A DNA stretch of 64,000 bases from Morinoia aosen (taxonomy: Eukaryota; Arthropoda; Malacostraca; Amphipoda; Talitridae). Location of the stretch: the NCBI GenBank assembly GCA_030386875.1, contig CM059573.1, positions 25,461,891 through 25,525,890 of the forward strand, in the 5' to 3' direction. Position 1 is the first letter of the stretch. Each line of letters begins with the position of its first letter. A program made the translations under genes and the position numbers. Below are positions 1-13,300 of this stretch, one piece after another. The notes under the pieces were generated by a model. That model did no database searches. It had not been told where the DNA came from and worked only from the letters and a program-made list of their open reading frames with translations.

Positions 1-47
1 CAGTTTAGTTTGCCTTCTTATACCACCTATCAAAGTTTGTCCCCCGA

Positions 48-60
48 ATTTTGAAACACC

Positions 61-130
<70 letters not shown>

Positions 131-140
131 GGTGTTTCAA
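48..140. repeat. AT microsatellite bounded by inverted TACAGGGTGTTTCAA arms
   Basis: A long (AT)n run is bounded by TTGAAACACCCTGTA on the left and its reverse complement TACAGGGTGTTTCAA on the right, so the whole stretch is one near-perfect palindrome. TACAGGGTGTTTCAA-type ends are common at terminal repeats of insect DNA transposons. This is therefore probably the abutting ends of two elements, or one tiny fold-back unit, with an expanded AT target between them. Confidence 0.7.
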
Positions 141-164
141 TATATATATATATATAAATGTACA

Positions 165-240
165 GGGAGTTAGCGAGATTCGAACTCAGGACTTATAAGT
201 TACCGCGCCAACACGGTATCGACTGCGCTATTGATCACCC
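165..240 (-). repeat. tRNA-derived SINE head (pol III A and B boxes)
   Basis: On the minus strand an A-box-like TAGCGCAGTCGATACCG (214-230) is followed at tRNA-like spacing by a B box GAGTTCGAATCTC (175-187). The acceptor and anticodon stems do not pair convincingly, so this is a tRNA-derived SINE head or tRNA pseudogene rather than a functional tRNA gene. Confidence 0.6.
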
Positions 241-355
241 CAAAAGGTGATCGAAGCACAACGAAAGCAATGAATGGCACAGTGAAAGCGGGCTCCCCGT
301 CCCAGCTTATAATTCCCTTATGTATCGAGAGCTCAAAGTCTTGTCACCCCAAGAA

Positions 356-358
<3 letters not shown>

Positions 359-392
<34 letters not shown>
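359..392. repeat. (AT)n microsatellite
   Basis: Nearly uninterrupted TA dinucleotide run. Confidence 0.9.
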
Positions 393-3359
393 GTGTGTGA
401 AGCAAATGAATATGAGAAAAAAATAAAATAAAGACAACCTTCCACTTGCTACATCGATGTAACGGCTGTATTGCTCTGTGTAATCGAAATAAATAAATAT
501 TTTTGAAAGAATAAAAAAAATGTTTTCGAGAAATCTAAAAGTAATTAGTTTCTAACTTTATGAGTTTTCAATCATCTAACCAAGCATGAAATATCCCAAA
601 GAATATATTTTGTTTGTTTCTCTCATTGACATAATTCACCCCTTACAAGGCTATTGTACTCCTCGTTTGATATGTACTCCTGTACTCCTCGTATGGGGGG
701 TGGGGGGATAGGGGTAATATGCATTTTTTCCTCGTTCTTTCTTTCTCTGCGCAAAGTTAGCACTGAACTCCAAATCAGAAATAACTCTAAATTTCAGTAA
801 ATAAAATTAGCACACTGGCCTACTGTAGGTGTGTAGGTATGTACACACTTGTACCTACACACTTGTAGGTGTGTAGGTATGTACATCAGATAACAGAGTT
901 ATCAGAATTATATATATTTCTGGTCTTTGAATACTTCTCAAATTGATGTGATTTTAGAAATTAATTATTGATCCAAAGTGTTGTTTAAGGAATCACCTTA
1001 ATATCAATGCGATATTGACACAATAATTAGCTGATACTGGGGTAAAAATATTAACTAAACAGCATTCAAATTTTATCTAAAACCCATGATTCCATGATTA
1101 AAAACCTTTTTTCCATCTTAGGGTAGAATTCCAAATTTTGTGTTGCACTTACCAGTGGTCGGGCAACCTGTACATGCGGTTTGATCCCGTTTCACGTGAA
1201 AACAAATCGTTTCCCCCCAGGATGTACCATTTTAGCTCAAAAATGCGCATAATGATGTATTTCAAATTAGTTAACTAGCTATAATTATATTAAGAAGTAC
1301 TGAAAAAATTACTGCCAGCGATGATGGCAGAAGTGGTAGACGATCGTTTTGTGGCGACAGTAATTCGGTTCATTGCAAGCAAAAATAAGAATGCGGTTAC
1401 ATAGTTTATATTAAATTGAAAACATGCAGCTAATCGAGTTCCCAGTATTTCGTTCTTGAATGAAACTGCGTTCTTGCCATTATAAAAGAGTGAGGGACCG
1501 GTTTTGCTCACGACTAATAGTCAGTACGATACATCTTGGTATTAATGAGGGTTTCAGGACAGCCCAAATCCTTCATTGTGGCACGAATGCTAATGTTAAA
1601 GAGCAGCCAATTTAGTTATTAATTACATTAGGTTAAGTAGTAAAAAACTGAGGTACATACTGGATTAAAGGTGACTGTATATACAGCTGCAATATATATA
1701 AAAATTATGACTGCTTCAAGAATATTAGCGGGCTTGTTTCAAATAAGGTCATACTAAATCCAATATGCGTGAAAATATATTCATTACTGACTTGAAAAGA
1801 TACATGATTTCAATTAAAATTTGAATTAAAATTATTACATTTGAACTAAAAAAAGTACAAATGCAGTTTGTATAACAAACAAAATAAAAATACTGTCAGT
1901 GTAGCTTCAAATTAAGTTCAAACTAAAAAAAAATTTGAAATGGTCTCCTTTAACAGGGCAACTTACCATTCAGGTTTATACAATATTCTAGGTACATATA
2001 TGTATATAAGTCCAGTACTTTTATGTCACCATTATTTTTATATCACCATTATAACTGTTAATGTGTGGATACTTACATATTAGCCTAGCTTACTCGTAGC
2101 TAAATACTACCTAGATATACATACTTAATAGGGAGGTGAAAATGTTCAATCCAGTTTTGATTCGTGAAATGTTAATGAGCAAGATATAAAAACTTAGGAA
2201 ATACCATGAAAACAAGGTGTGCAAAATATCAGCACAATCGAACAATACCCAAGTAGACACAGATGTGGGATTGACATGGAGCCCATATGATATAACTGAA
2301 AAATAATTATACCTTTGAACATTTGTGGCACAATGTATGATAGATGGTAGTATTACTGTAGATTTGTGATTTTCAAAGTGAAGAGGAATATAAAAACATG
2401 ATTTATTGATGGTCACAGGAAAAGTTTAGCTGCAATACACCTGCGTCTCTATACACTTACATCTTTAAGAGGTGGGAAGAATTGAAGTGAAAAAAACAAA
2501 ATGGTTCTTTTCATTGTATTAATTTAAGACAACATATATCTCTAGAAATTAATTATTTTGACCTATTCTAGTCTCTTTGATAAGATAGGCCAACTAATTC
2601 AGATAATCTCTCACAAAACTGATTAGTCATTAAATGTAAGCAAGCGCAGCATTGGAACATAATGCGAGCAGTATTCAATCCCTTAGTATGATAAAATAAG
2701 TAAATTTGAAAACGTTTAAGTTACCATCATTGTCTTTTGAAGCGCCAATCCACATCACTGTTTGAACTCGTACATGTATACCCAGTCTAACATTTTTGCA
2801 GCCTGCATGCATGTTTTTCGCCGCCGAAGTAATTGAACTGCTTGGGCAGCGAAAATTATGCATGCCCTGGCAAAAAAGTTAGACTGAGTAACCTCATAGA
2901 AAGAGCAGAAGTTGAGCTCCTTGTAGATCAGTATATGTTTTCTGACTCTCATTGGGATCTCTTGGGTAGATTTCTGAATGTCAGTCCCCCCCATTTGCAA
3001 AAATGTAATTTTTACATTGAAAAGTGCTGTAAAGAGCAATATGTTCATGCAAATATAATTTATTGAACGTAAGCAATGTTTTGTCACTTGCAAATGAGTA
3101 TTACGAAAGGGTATCATGGGCCATACCCACTCATTGTGGCTGACTTCCTTAATGAAGTGTGGTTCAAAATTTAATATGGAACCATACATGTCATTCACTA
3201 ACAGCCACTAACATTGATGCTAACCAAAATGCCGAAAGGAAAGATTAGATTATAAGTTAGCTAAGGCAACCCTAACCACACAGCAAAAACGTCCCAAAAG
3301 GAGGAATGTTGGCAATCTTGTGAGTCATTGAGTAGTGTTTCTGCTAGCTTGGATGTACA
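393..3359. other. no gene recognised
   Basis: Only short, composition-driven ORFs, none with a recognisable domain. The one structured patch is 824-885, where a 22-bp segment beginning TGTAGGTGTGTAGGTATG occurs twice (824-845 and 864-885) around an inverted partial copy. Confidence 0.6.
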
Positions 3360-3367
3360 TCTTTCCT

Positions 3368-4100
3368 GGTAAATGTGAAGGGTAGGACAATCATCGATTT
3401 TCCAATTTTCGGTGCCTAAACATAATTAGATCAAAATAAACAATTTTTTTCAATGCACTTTCGGGGGCAAATGAGTATTTAACAAGTTATAGCGGTAAAT
3501 TTAGTTACCGCAACTCCAGTGTTTGAAGCGGGAAATAATTCATCGAGCACCGCGTCTGGAAACACTGCAATGGACGCTGCCATCGAACGCCCTCGAATCA
3601 TCGAACCCCTTCCCGGCATCTAAAAGACGAAAGTTAACACACAGCTATAACTCGTTATTTTTGGGTGATAATTACTATTGTGTTATTAACTAAAAGATCC
3701 TAGAAGTGGGTTCAGGCTGCGCAGGGCCTGCAATTAATAAATTATGAAGTAATTAAACGTACTTTAACAGCTCAATCGCGCAAAAAATAAAACCTACCGC
3801 TCTAACTCGTAAAATATTCATTTGCCGCAAAAAGTGCATAGAAGAAAATTACTTTATTTCGAAATTATTGCCATGATTCAAGCAACAAAAATTCGAAAAT
3901 CGACGAGTAGCTGTTTATTCGAGCGCATTCGTCATCAAAGATGAAACTAAACCCACCGCTATAACTCGTTAAATACTCATTTGCCCCCGAAAGTGCATAG
4001 AAGATGAATTGTTTATTTTGATCAAATTAACAATGTTTAGGCGGCGAAAATTGGAACACAAATAGCTTTTTCCTTTCCACAAATACGCTTCACAAATACC
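3368..4100. mobile_element. MITE (family 'GGTAAAT'), 733 bp, 8-bp TSD
   Basis: Long degenerate terminal inverted repeats start GGTAAATGTGAAGG and end TTCACAAATACC. The inner parts of the arms (about 3390-3500 and 3945-4045) are near-perfect inverted copies. TCTTTCCT flanks both sides (3360-3367 and 4101-4108). The core at about 3640-3790 (GGGTGATAA, then CTAGAAGTGGGTTCAGGCT) recurs in the MITE at 8290-17487 and in the fold-back at 46539-48374. There is no coding capacity. An 8-bp TSD with GG/CC termini would fit a Merlin-type transposase, but that assignment is only a guess. Confidence 0.85.
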
Positions 4101-4108
4101 TCTTTCCT

Positions 4109-5140
4109 TCACACTTTTGTTAATGGCCTAATAATTCTTTTTCATTTTTGTAGTATTTGCACAGTATTTTAATGAATAAACCGTTAATCAGCTGATCAGG
4201 TCAATAAAAAGAAAAACAGTAGTACTATTACATATATACTGAATAATTGTTAAAAAAAATATTAATATCACTTATCATCAACAATGAAGAATACATATGT
4301 ACAATACATATATGTGTTGTACAATACTTTCAATAAATATAGCTGTTGAAACCCTAATAACAAAGAGCTATAATATCAAAAAATTTGTATGAACTGAAAA
4401 AACTTGAATCAATTAATGAAATAAGAAAATTGAAGAAATAATATTGAAGTTTTTTCAAATAATGTAATAGTCAGAACTTACATATGTGCGTTGAGATCAC
4501 TCTTCATCACCCAAAATGCTTTCACATTTGTAGTTATTTACACACATTGTAAAATTGCAACACATTCAATAAAAAACACTTTAAATGAGAAGTCTTCCAA
4601 GCAAATACTACAATGTTTTTGTCACCCTTGTGAAACTTTTTTGTCATGTTGAAAAAAAAAGTTTCACAAATATTTTCCATGTCTTGATAAACGATATTTA
4701 CAACTTAATTTACAACATCAATAATTGGAAAAATAAATTATTCAATGCTTCCAACACTTTCAATTGTACCAATCGTGAATCGTGTGAGGTCGCCATTGTC
4801 ATCAATGCATTCACAACAAGGTCTGTTTCGCCTATTATTCATGCTCTTCTCTGCACAGGAACTCGAATATGGCGAATGCTGAATATAGATTTTTATGGAC
4901 CATTAATTCATGAACAACTGAATTACAATGAGTTGCACCACAAATTATGTCTACTCTGTAAGTCATGGAGGTATGAAGGCCATTTATCTACGCGTAGTTC
5001 GGTTAAATTTGAAGGGAACGTTTTCTTTCCAAAAATATAGTTGTTGAAACCCTAATAACAAAAAAAAGGTAACACGTTGGCTCCAGTTACTTAAATGAAT
5101 TTAAAATCACGTAAACTGCACTCTTGCTGTTGATAGCTAA
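4109..5140. other. no gene; ~27-bp direct repeats at 4337 and 5036
   Basis: The motif GTTGAAACCCTAATAACAAA occurs at about 4345-4364 and 5043-5062 with similar flanks, about 700 bp apart in direct orientation. The ORF at 4585-5040 shows no recognisable domain and I do not call it a gene. Confidence 0.55.
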
Positions 5141-5143
5141 TTA

Positions 5144-6650
5144 AGGGGCTTTCACACGATCAGTTATTTCGTCAGTGACACTCACACTCACTGAGTGTGG
5201 TCAAAACACTCGCGTTCACACGTACGTTCGCGTGACTGAAGTGGCGCGTCACTGGCAAGCTTGGCAGTGCTTCACTATGCGTTGTCGAGAAAGATTCGTC
5301 GTAGTCAAAACAAGCATACTCATCGGCTATGTGGTCATAGAGAAAAAAAAACACCGTAAATAGATAGTGGGTATAAGATTGGCTGGCTAAACATCCAGAA
5401 AATGGTAGTTATAACCGGATTAGTAGTAAGTGAGGGCTAAATATCCAAATTTCGCTAATTATTTGTTGCATTCTTTCCTTTTTTTCAGCATTTGTAAAAT
5501 TTGGTCACACCAAATCTAACAAATACTACAACTACTACAAATGTAATAATCTACTTCATAATAACTTCAACTGCAGGTAATATTTTCTGCTCGTTCCGTA
5601 CAGTTTTGCATGTACCAGCGTGTAATAGTACAGCTCGTAAATTGAATTTTTTCTTGAAGAACTATATTCGGTCATTTCCTAGCGACACAGTGACAAGGAT
5701 ATAGAAATAACAATTGAAATCTAGCGCACATTCATTAGAACTGTATGATAGAATGCACGCGTAAATGTGGCATCCACAAGCAAATATTATAAAATATAAT
5801 AAACCTCTCAAATCACTGCGTGATAATATCTAATAATGGATGTGAATGTGACAGCGGTACGGATAAACTAATAAATGTTTAGATTTTTTTCAGGAAACAT
5901 TTTCATTCTGAAATTAAATGGTAAGGAGAATTTGTGGAAAATTTTTTTATTTTGTTTGAAAATGCCGGATAAATTGTTGAAATCGCACTTCGGTTGAATA
6001 TTTAATTTTTTCATTCTAATACACAAAAGTAATATACATTTTCAGTATTTCCTGAGTGAATATTAAATAAGATTGGAAATCCTTTGTAAATGGCGCTGAC
6101 ACTTCAACTGGACGAACGCATTATGATATGCTTGTAAAAATCAAAATATTGTTCCCCGCACCTTTGAACCCAGGGGCTATCCTTTGCTAAATAATAGATT
6201 TTTTGGCAGCAAAGGCTCTAAATTCTTTCCTAAACTATTTTTGAAGCGTATTAATTTTTTCCTTCAACCCATTCTCATGTAAACTAATACTGTGTTGATT
6301 CATTGCTTCAATAACATATATGAGCGCCTTGCTTCTAATATCTCTGTTCTTGTATTCGTTGCTGTGCACTTTCCACAAAGCGGGCTGCTCCCGAAAATAA
6401 CTAATAAAAGAAGCCGTCGCTTCTCAAGGCCAAGCGGAGACCATTTGATTCGCAGGAGCAGCAACAAACATCCTTACTAGACGCCCGCAGGGCTAACACA
6501 GACACGCTAATAGGAGCAAAGCGACAGTAAAGCCAACACCGTCAAGAGTGCCGAAAGAGAACTAAAGAGAGCACGCATGCCCAAATATGGTGTTGCGGAA
6601 CCGTGAGTGTGAGTGTCACTGACGAGAAAACTGATCGTGTGAAAGGCCCT
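5144..6650. mobile_element. PIF/Harbinger-type MITE, 1.5 kb, TTA TSD
   Basis: The left end AGGGGCTTTCACACGATCAG and the right end (reverse complement AGGGCCTTTCACACGATCAG) form about 50-bp inverted repeats that run into a GTCAGTGACACTCACACTCAC stretch. They are flanked by TTA at 5141-5143 and 6651-6653. A 3-bp TTA/TAA duplication with GGG-CTTTCACAC-like termini is the Harbinger signature. No transposase remnant is recognisable inside. Confidence 0.9.
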
Positions 6651-6653
6651 TTA

Positions 6654-8281
6654 GCAATGAAAGTCCTAACCATGAAGGCACAGCATCTAGTCCACATTAC
6701 ACAACCACTAAATTCAAACTACCGCGATTCACTCCTCAGCACGCTCCTGAGCACGGTACACATAAGAAGGTAGGAGCATTCAAGTCATTTCTTAAAAGAG
6801 TCCTGGGTGCGGGGACGTCACAGGCCCAGAACGAATAGCAACCCAGATAAAGAGAGATACGCCACCTGGCGACAATATTTGACAATATCGAGTCAGCTGT
6901 ACAACAAGTTAGACAACAACAATACCACTTTGGCGGCCATTGAATCGGGCGCAATGGCGACTAGATTTTAAAAAAAAAATCTAGATATATCTAGAAACTG
7001 GTGTATGGTAATTGCCTCATAATTATTCACTGTAGCTTGAACGTGGAAGGTGTGGTATTGGAAATTTTTTATTACGAGTTCGTTATCTGTGAATTTATTG
7101 GAAATTTGTGTGGGGCGTTTCATATCGTTTGTGGATTTATGGTAGTTTAATTTTGTTGGAAGTTTTTCTGAACACGTTGCTACGCTACAATGAAAGAAAT
7201 AATGCCAGGCAGATTTTTATTGAAAGTGTTTAATTAATTATGTTTTAAACATTTCTTTATAAATGGTATTTATCCGTGCCAATTAAAAGGGTGGTTGAAG
7301 ATGATATTTTAGACAGCTGGTATGCCAATTTGCTTGAATTTAACGATTATAAAAGTCTGTCTATTTGCTCTTTTATGACGTCTTCAAAATTTCACTTTAT
7401 TGAGTGACTTATTAATTATATTAACCAGAATTGTTTAATAGTCCAATTATAATCATTGATCATGATCTGATACTTGGCAAAGATGGAAAGACTATGAAAA
7501 ATTGATCAATAATAATTCCACCTATGCATTACAAGACTCGATTATCACATTACTTCAAATTGTAGTTCTAAATGAAGTGCTGAATTTGTAGATTTGTAGC
7601 AGTAAAAATACTATAATCAGATTCAATTTAAACAGAAAGACATGTATCACACCACAAATTGCAAAAACTAGTCTAGAAAATAATTTTGTAACAATTATAC
7701 AAAGTTAGACTGTGCTAAATTTGAATGTAGATTTTGACAAAAACCAGAAGTGTTGATAGGAAACTGATTATTCAAATAAATGACAATTCTATGCAGATAG
7801 CATGTGCTATAGATTTTTAATTTTAATTTTCATTTTAAAGGTAACTTAACAACTACAATTTTAGATGAACAAGTGTCAAATGTTTAGTTACTTATATTGA
7901 TTTTATTTATCAATTGCAGAAGATTTGTAGAAAGAATAAAGAACCAGGTTGTGGGGATATTTTGCAAATAATAAGAAATATTGAAATGTGTTAGCCTATA
8001 AATGTATATTTGTTGTTTTAGTATTAAAACTACACAGCCTTTGATATATGAAGAGCATTTTAAATGCAAGTTTATGTTTGAATGCAATAATATAGCTGGC
8101 TTGTAGAGATATATGAGGATATGAATTTTAATCTGGCTATGCTTGAAGGAAAGATGTACATGGTGATTGATCTTAGTGGGACAATTTTTTACAAATCATC
8201 AATTTTTATTGTCTATATTGGCTGATATACCGGAAAAGGGGTTGAAAAGAGCAATTGACTATGTTATATGGAAGTCTGAAA
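6654..8281. other. no gene recognised
   Basis: AT-rich DNA with only short ORFs. I see no domain, RNA gene or terminal repeat pair. Confidence 0.55.
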
Positions 8282-8547
8282 CTAGAGAGAGTAAATGTGA
8301 AGAAGACCAAAATCAACTTTCCACTTTTCGGTGCCTAAACATATCTAATTAGATCTAAATAAACAATTTTTCTTCTATGCACTTTCCGTCACGAATGAGT
8401 ATTTATTGAGTTATAGGTGTAAATGACTTTTAGCAACTCTAATGTTTGAAGCGGAAGGAAATTGATCAGAGGAGAAGACTACAATGGACTTTCCCTATCG
8501 ACACGCTTGAATGATCAAGTGCATTCCAGCCATCAAAAACAAAAATT

Positions 8548-9945
8548 TAGCAATTTAACAATTTATTCACCACAGGAGATACAGAGGTAGAATGTTTCTT
8601 AAGTCTAGTACAATGGACAAGTTTGAATATAGCTACCTGTGGGCCCGAATAAGTTCAGCGACTTCTGGGGCATCCTACCATCACGTTATTCTAAGGTTTA
8701 CAATACTGTTTTACCTAAATCATTTAACCTAGTTTCGCATTAGACTGATCAGTGAGATAATTTACTCGATATCAGATATTTCATTTAACAATATAGGTCA
8801 TATGGACTGTATTAACAGTACACTCGATGAACGATTTAACAGTAGATTGAATATCGGCGATATTACCCATGGCATATTACATTATTGGAAACAGTCATGT
8901 AGGAGACAAGATTTTGACTTGGTGATCTTACACGACTAATATTTCGATAGGAAGTGAGAGTGTGAGACTCAAGATTTCTTTTGAATACCTTGTAAGAATT
9001 ACTATCACGGATCTCCGCAGGTCTTGAGTTCCAAGATTTACTTCCAACCAAGAGGATACTGTGTTGCGACCGGGCCTTTGAATAATAAGGAAGCATGAAT
9101 TTACTTCTATTTCGGGTTAAATGGTCGTGATGACCAGTTTTCGCAGTTAATAATTGTTTTAGGCTATTGTCGCCACCAATAGAAAATGTTTTGTAAATGA
9201 AATGGCAAATGGAGATTTTGTAGAGATCCGAAAGTTTAAGTATTTGTAAATTTTTGAATGAATCCTTTGTGTGAGCATTATATGCTAGATTCTTTACCGC
9301 TCTGATGGCTCTTTTTTGCAGAGTAAAAATTTTATTGGTTTTATATTTATCAGTTCCGTGCCATGCTTCTATTCCGTATTGCAAGTATGGTGAAATTAGC
9401 GTTCGGTAGAGCATTCGTAAAGCTGTTTCAGGCAGGTAACTTTTAACTTTATTCAGGATTCCGATGGATTTTGATAATTTAGAACTAATATGAGCGATGT
9501 GCTCGTTAAAGGTCAGATGTTTATCTATTATGATACCCAGAAACTTGCATGAGTTGGTTTTTCGATTTCACCTTCGCCAATTTTTATGCGTGGGAGAGAT
9601 ATATTTTTCTTGTATGAGAATGTAATATATTATGTTTTATCGATGTTGAGGCTTATTTTATTAGCTTTAAGCCATAATGAAACCTTATGGAGTTCATTAT
9701 TTATACTCTCCGCAATCATAGCGGGATTTTGGTTCGGAAGGACCGCAGAAAGCGTGCTGTCATCGGCAAAAAGTATGAAATTTAAAAATGATTTAGATTT
9801 GATAATATCATTTATAAATATCAGAAATAGGAGAAGCACAAGGACAGATCCTTGTGGAACTCCATGGCTAATTTTCTGTGGGTCTGATTTTGCATTGTCA
9901 ATGACAACGTATTGTTTCCGGTTTGTTAGATATGATTTAAACAAT
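8548..9945 (-). pseudogene. Older CR1/L2-like LINE: 3' half (RT C-terminus and 3' UTR)
   Basis: Minus-strand remains of a non-LTR reverse transcriptase. One piece (about 9962-9630) has the GVPQGS motif and an FADD palm motif. A second piece (9414-8863) in another frame is the C-terminal domain of the same ORF2, so there is a frameshift near 9550. Its 3' UTR (8862-8570) parallels that of the intact copy and ends in short ATTGTTAA-type tandem repeats at about 8540-8570, as expected for CR1/L2 elements. It breaks off at 9945 just where the copy at 14172-16465 resumes, so the two are halves of one element. Confidence 0.85.
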
Positions 9946-10344
9946 TTAAACAATTTAAACAATTTAAAACAATTTATTTACCACAGGAGATACAGAGGTA
10001 GAATGTTTCTTAAGTCTAATACAATGTTCAGAGTTGAGTATAGCTACCTGTGGGCCCGAATAAGTTCAGCGACTTCTAGGGCATCCTACCATTACATTAT
10101 TCTAGGGCGTACAATAATGTTTAACCTAATTCACTTAGCCTAGTTTCGCATTAGACTGATCAACAGGATAATGAACTCGATATTGATGTTTAATTTTACA
10201 ATATAGGTCATATGGACAATATTTAACAGTATATTCGATAACGATTTGGGAGCAGACTGAAAATCGGCGATATTACTCTTGGCAAATTGCATTATTAGGA
10301 CCAGACATGTAGGAGGCAGGATTTGACTTGGTGATCTTACACGA

Positions 10345-13300
10345 CTAGTATTCTGATAAGAAGTGAGACTCAAGATTTCTTTTAAATACCTTGTAAGAAT
10401 TACTTTCACGGATCTCCGCAGGTATTGAGTTCCAGGTTTTAGTTCCAACGAATAGTATACTATGTTGCGAGCGGGCCTTTGAATAATAAGGAAGCATGAA
10501 TTTACTTTTATTTCGTGTTAAATGGTCGTGATGACCAGTTTGCGCAGTTAATAACTGTTGAAGGCTATTGTCGCCATCATTAGCTAATGTTTTGTAGATG
10601 AAATTGCAGATGGAGATTTTGTAGAGATCCGAGAGTTTAAGTATTTGTAAATTTTTGAATGAATCATTTGTGTGAGCATTATATTCTAGGTTCTTTACCG
10701 CTCTGATGGCTCTTTTTTGCAGAGTAAAAATTATATTGGTTTTATTTTTATCAGTTCCATGCCATGCTTCTATTCCGTATTGCAGGTATGGTGAAATGAG
10801 CGTTCGATAAAGCATTAGTAAGGCTGTTTCAGGCAGGAAATTTTTAACTTTATTCAGGATTCCGATGGATTTTGATAATTTAGAACTAATATGAGTGATG
10901 TGCTCTTTGAAGGTCAGATGTTTATCTATTATGATGCCCAGAAATTTACATGAGTTGGTTTCTTTGATTTCACCTTCGCCAATTTTAATGGATGGTAGAG
11001 ATATATTTTTCTTGTATGAGAACGTAATATAATTTGTTTTATCGATATTGAGGCTTATTTTATTAGCTTTAAGCCACAGTGAAACCGTATGGAGTTCATT
11101 ATTTATACTCTCCGCAATCGTAGTGGGATTTTCGTACGGAAGGACCGCAGAAAGCGTACTGTCATCGGCAAAAAGTATGAATTTAAAAAATGATGTAGAT
11201 TTAATAATATCATTGATAAAAATCAGAAAAAGGAGAGGCCCAAGAACAGATCCTTGTGGAACTCCATGGCTAATTTTTTGTGGGTCCGATTTTGCGTCGT
11301 CAATGACAACGTATTGCTTCCGATTTGTTAGGTATGATCTGAACCAATCATGGGCAACCCCACGAATGCCATAACAATGAAGTTTCGAGAGTAATATGTT
11401 ATGGTCCACACAATCGAATGCCTTTCGAAAGTCAAGAAATACAGAGAAGACAGTCTTTCCGTTATCTATATTAGAATAAAGGAATTGTAAATGATTTAAT
11501 ATTGCCTGTGTTGTTGATTTTTTACAGCGAAAGCCGTATTGTTTATCATAGAGAAATGATTTTTGTTCAAAATAAGAGTACACTTTTTTATACACAATTT
11601 TCTCGAATACCTTGCTAATAATTGGTAACATGGAGATAGGTCGATAATTGTTTACACAGGTTTTTTCACCATTTTTAAAGATAGGGGTTACTCTAGCAAC
11701 TTTGAGGGAGTTCGGGAAAGTGCCTAGTAAGAGAGACTGGTTAATAATATTGGATATCAGCGGGGCCACAATATCAGCAATTATTTTAAGTATTTTAGTT
11801 GGAAACGTTTGTAACCCACTCGATTTATTTTTCATGTTGTTTATGCACGCAATTACATCGGAGGAGTTTGTAGGCGTAAAGAAAAAGGAGTTGTGTTCTC
11901 GAATATGATCCATAAATTCCAGGTGATCAGTAGGTTCACTTGGAATACCATTGGCTATAGTTTTCCCTACGTTTACAAAGAAGTTGTTGAAGAGATTAGC
12001 AATTTCATTCTTCTCATGGTATTTTACATTATCTTGAGTGATATAACCAATTTTCTTTTTTTCGGCGTTATTCGGTTTATAACAAGAGTTAAGGAGGCGC
12101 CAAGTCTTTTTAACGTCAGCTTTGAATTGAGTAAACTTGAGGGTAAAGTAGCTCTTTTTTGATGTTCTTATCTGGTTTGTCACATAGTTTCTGAATCGGT
12201 TATATGTTTCTCTAGATATTCGCCCTTCGCAAAGGAGGGCTAGGTACGCTTGGCGTTTCTTTATATTTATCACGATGTCTCTAGTAATCCAGGGCTTTTG
12301 TTTATTTTTCGGGGTAACTGTACGAGTTACAATTGGGCAACACTGATTGTATGCAGTCATTATAGTTTCAGTCAACTTTACTACTGATTCATCAATGCTC
12401 CTTGCATTATTGTTTTGTTGGGTGATGTGCAATGTTGGCATTAAATCTTCTAGAACGGTGCGCATTTCTTCTAAATTTGATTCGTTTATTTTACGATATG
12501 AATAAGTTTCAGCCCGTGCTTTGGTGCACGCAAGATAGACATTTTCCTTAATAAGAAAAACTGGAAAATGATCTGATAAGTCAGAAGTAATTATTCCAGC
12601 AAGAAAATCACTTGGGTCTGTCATAAAGATATTGTCAAGCAGCGTGGCACATTCTGAGGTTATTCGTGTTGGCTTTGTGATGATCGGAAGGAAAGATTTA
12701 GAATGAAATGCATTTAAGAAATTAGAGATTGGTTCATAGCTTTCATGTTTCAGCAAATCATAGTTGAAGTCACCGCATATTATTATGTCATTGTAGAAGG
12801 ACCTGTTGAACTGAGAAATAATTCGATTAAGCTCATTAAGGAAGGATATAGGACAGGCTGTAGGCGGCCTATACACCGTTCCAAGCACAATTCGTTTGCC
12901 ATCTCTAGACAGTTCTACGAATAATGATTCTATATGATCCTGATTCAGTGTTGCACTTGCTATGATTCTCGAATCCATGAGCTTAGAAATGTATGTACTG
13001 ATGCCCCCGCCTCGCTTGTTTTTTCGTAGCGAATGGTAACTATGATAATTTTCAAATTTAATCATGTCTTTGGTCGAGTCATCTAGCCAGCTTTCGGTGA
13101 AGCTAATCACATCTAAGGTATACTTAAGTTCAGTAATAGTGCATTGTATCTCTTCCAATTTTGGATAGAGTGACCTACAGTTCCAACACAGTAGCGAGAA
13201 ATCCTGCCGGGTTATTCGTATAGATTCGTTGAATTTTGATATATTAGTATATCTGCAGTTTTCAGAGTCGTTTAGGTTTGGAAATATTCTGTTCAAATGA

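Noticed and set aside
48..140. Palindrome as a structured regulatory RNA
   Set aside because: Better explained as transposon-type ends around an AT microsatellite.
2755..3198. 147-codon minus-strand ORF
   Set aside because: No motif, overlapping ORFs in both strands of similar quality.
4585..5040. 151-codon ORF as a host gene
   Set aside because: No recognisable domain; AT-driven composition; sits between direct repeats.
9630..9700. Apparent FKLFKLF start of an RT fragment as part of the protein
   Set aside because: That Phe/Lys/Leu run, which lies at about 9940-9962, is the translated 3' tandem-repeat tail of the neighbouring LINE, not coding sequence.
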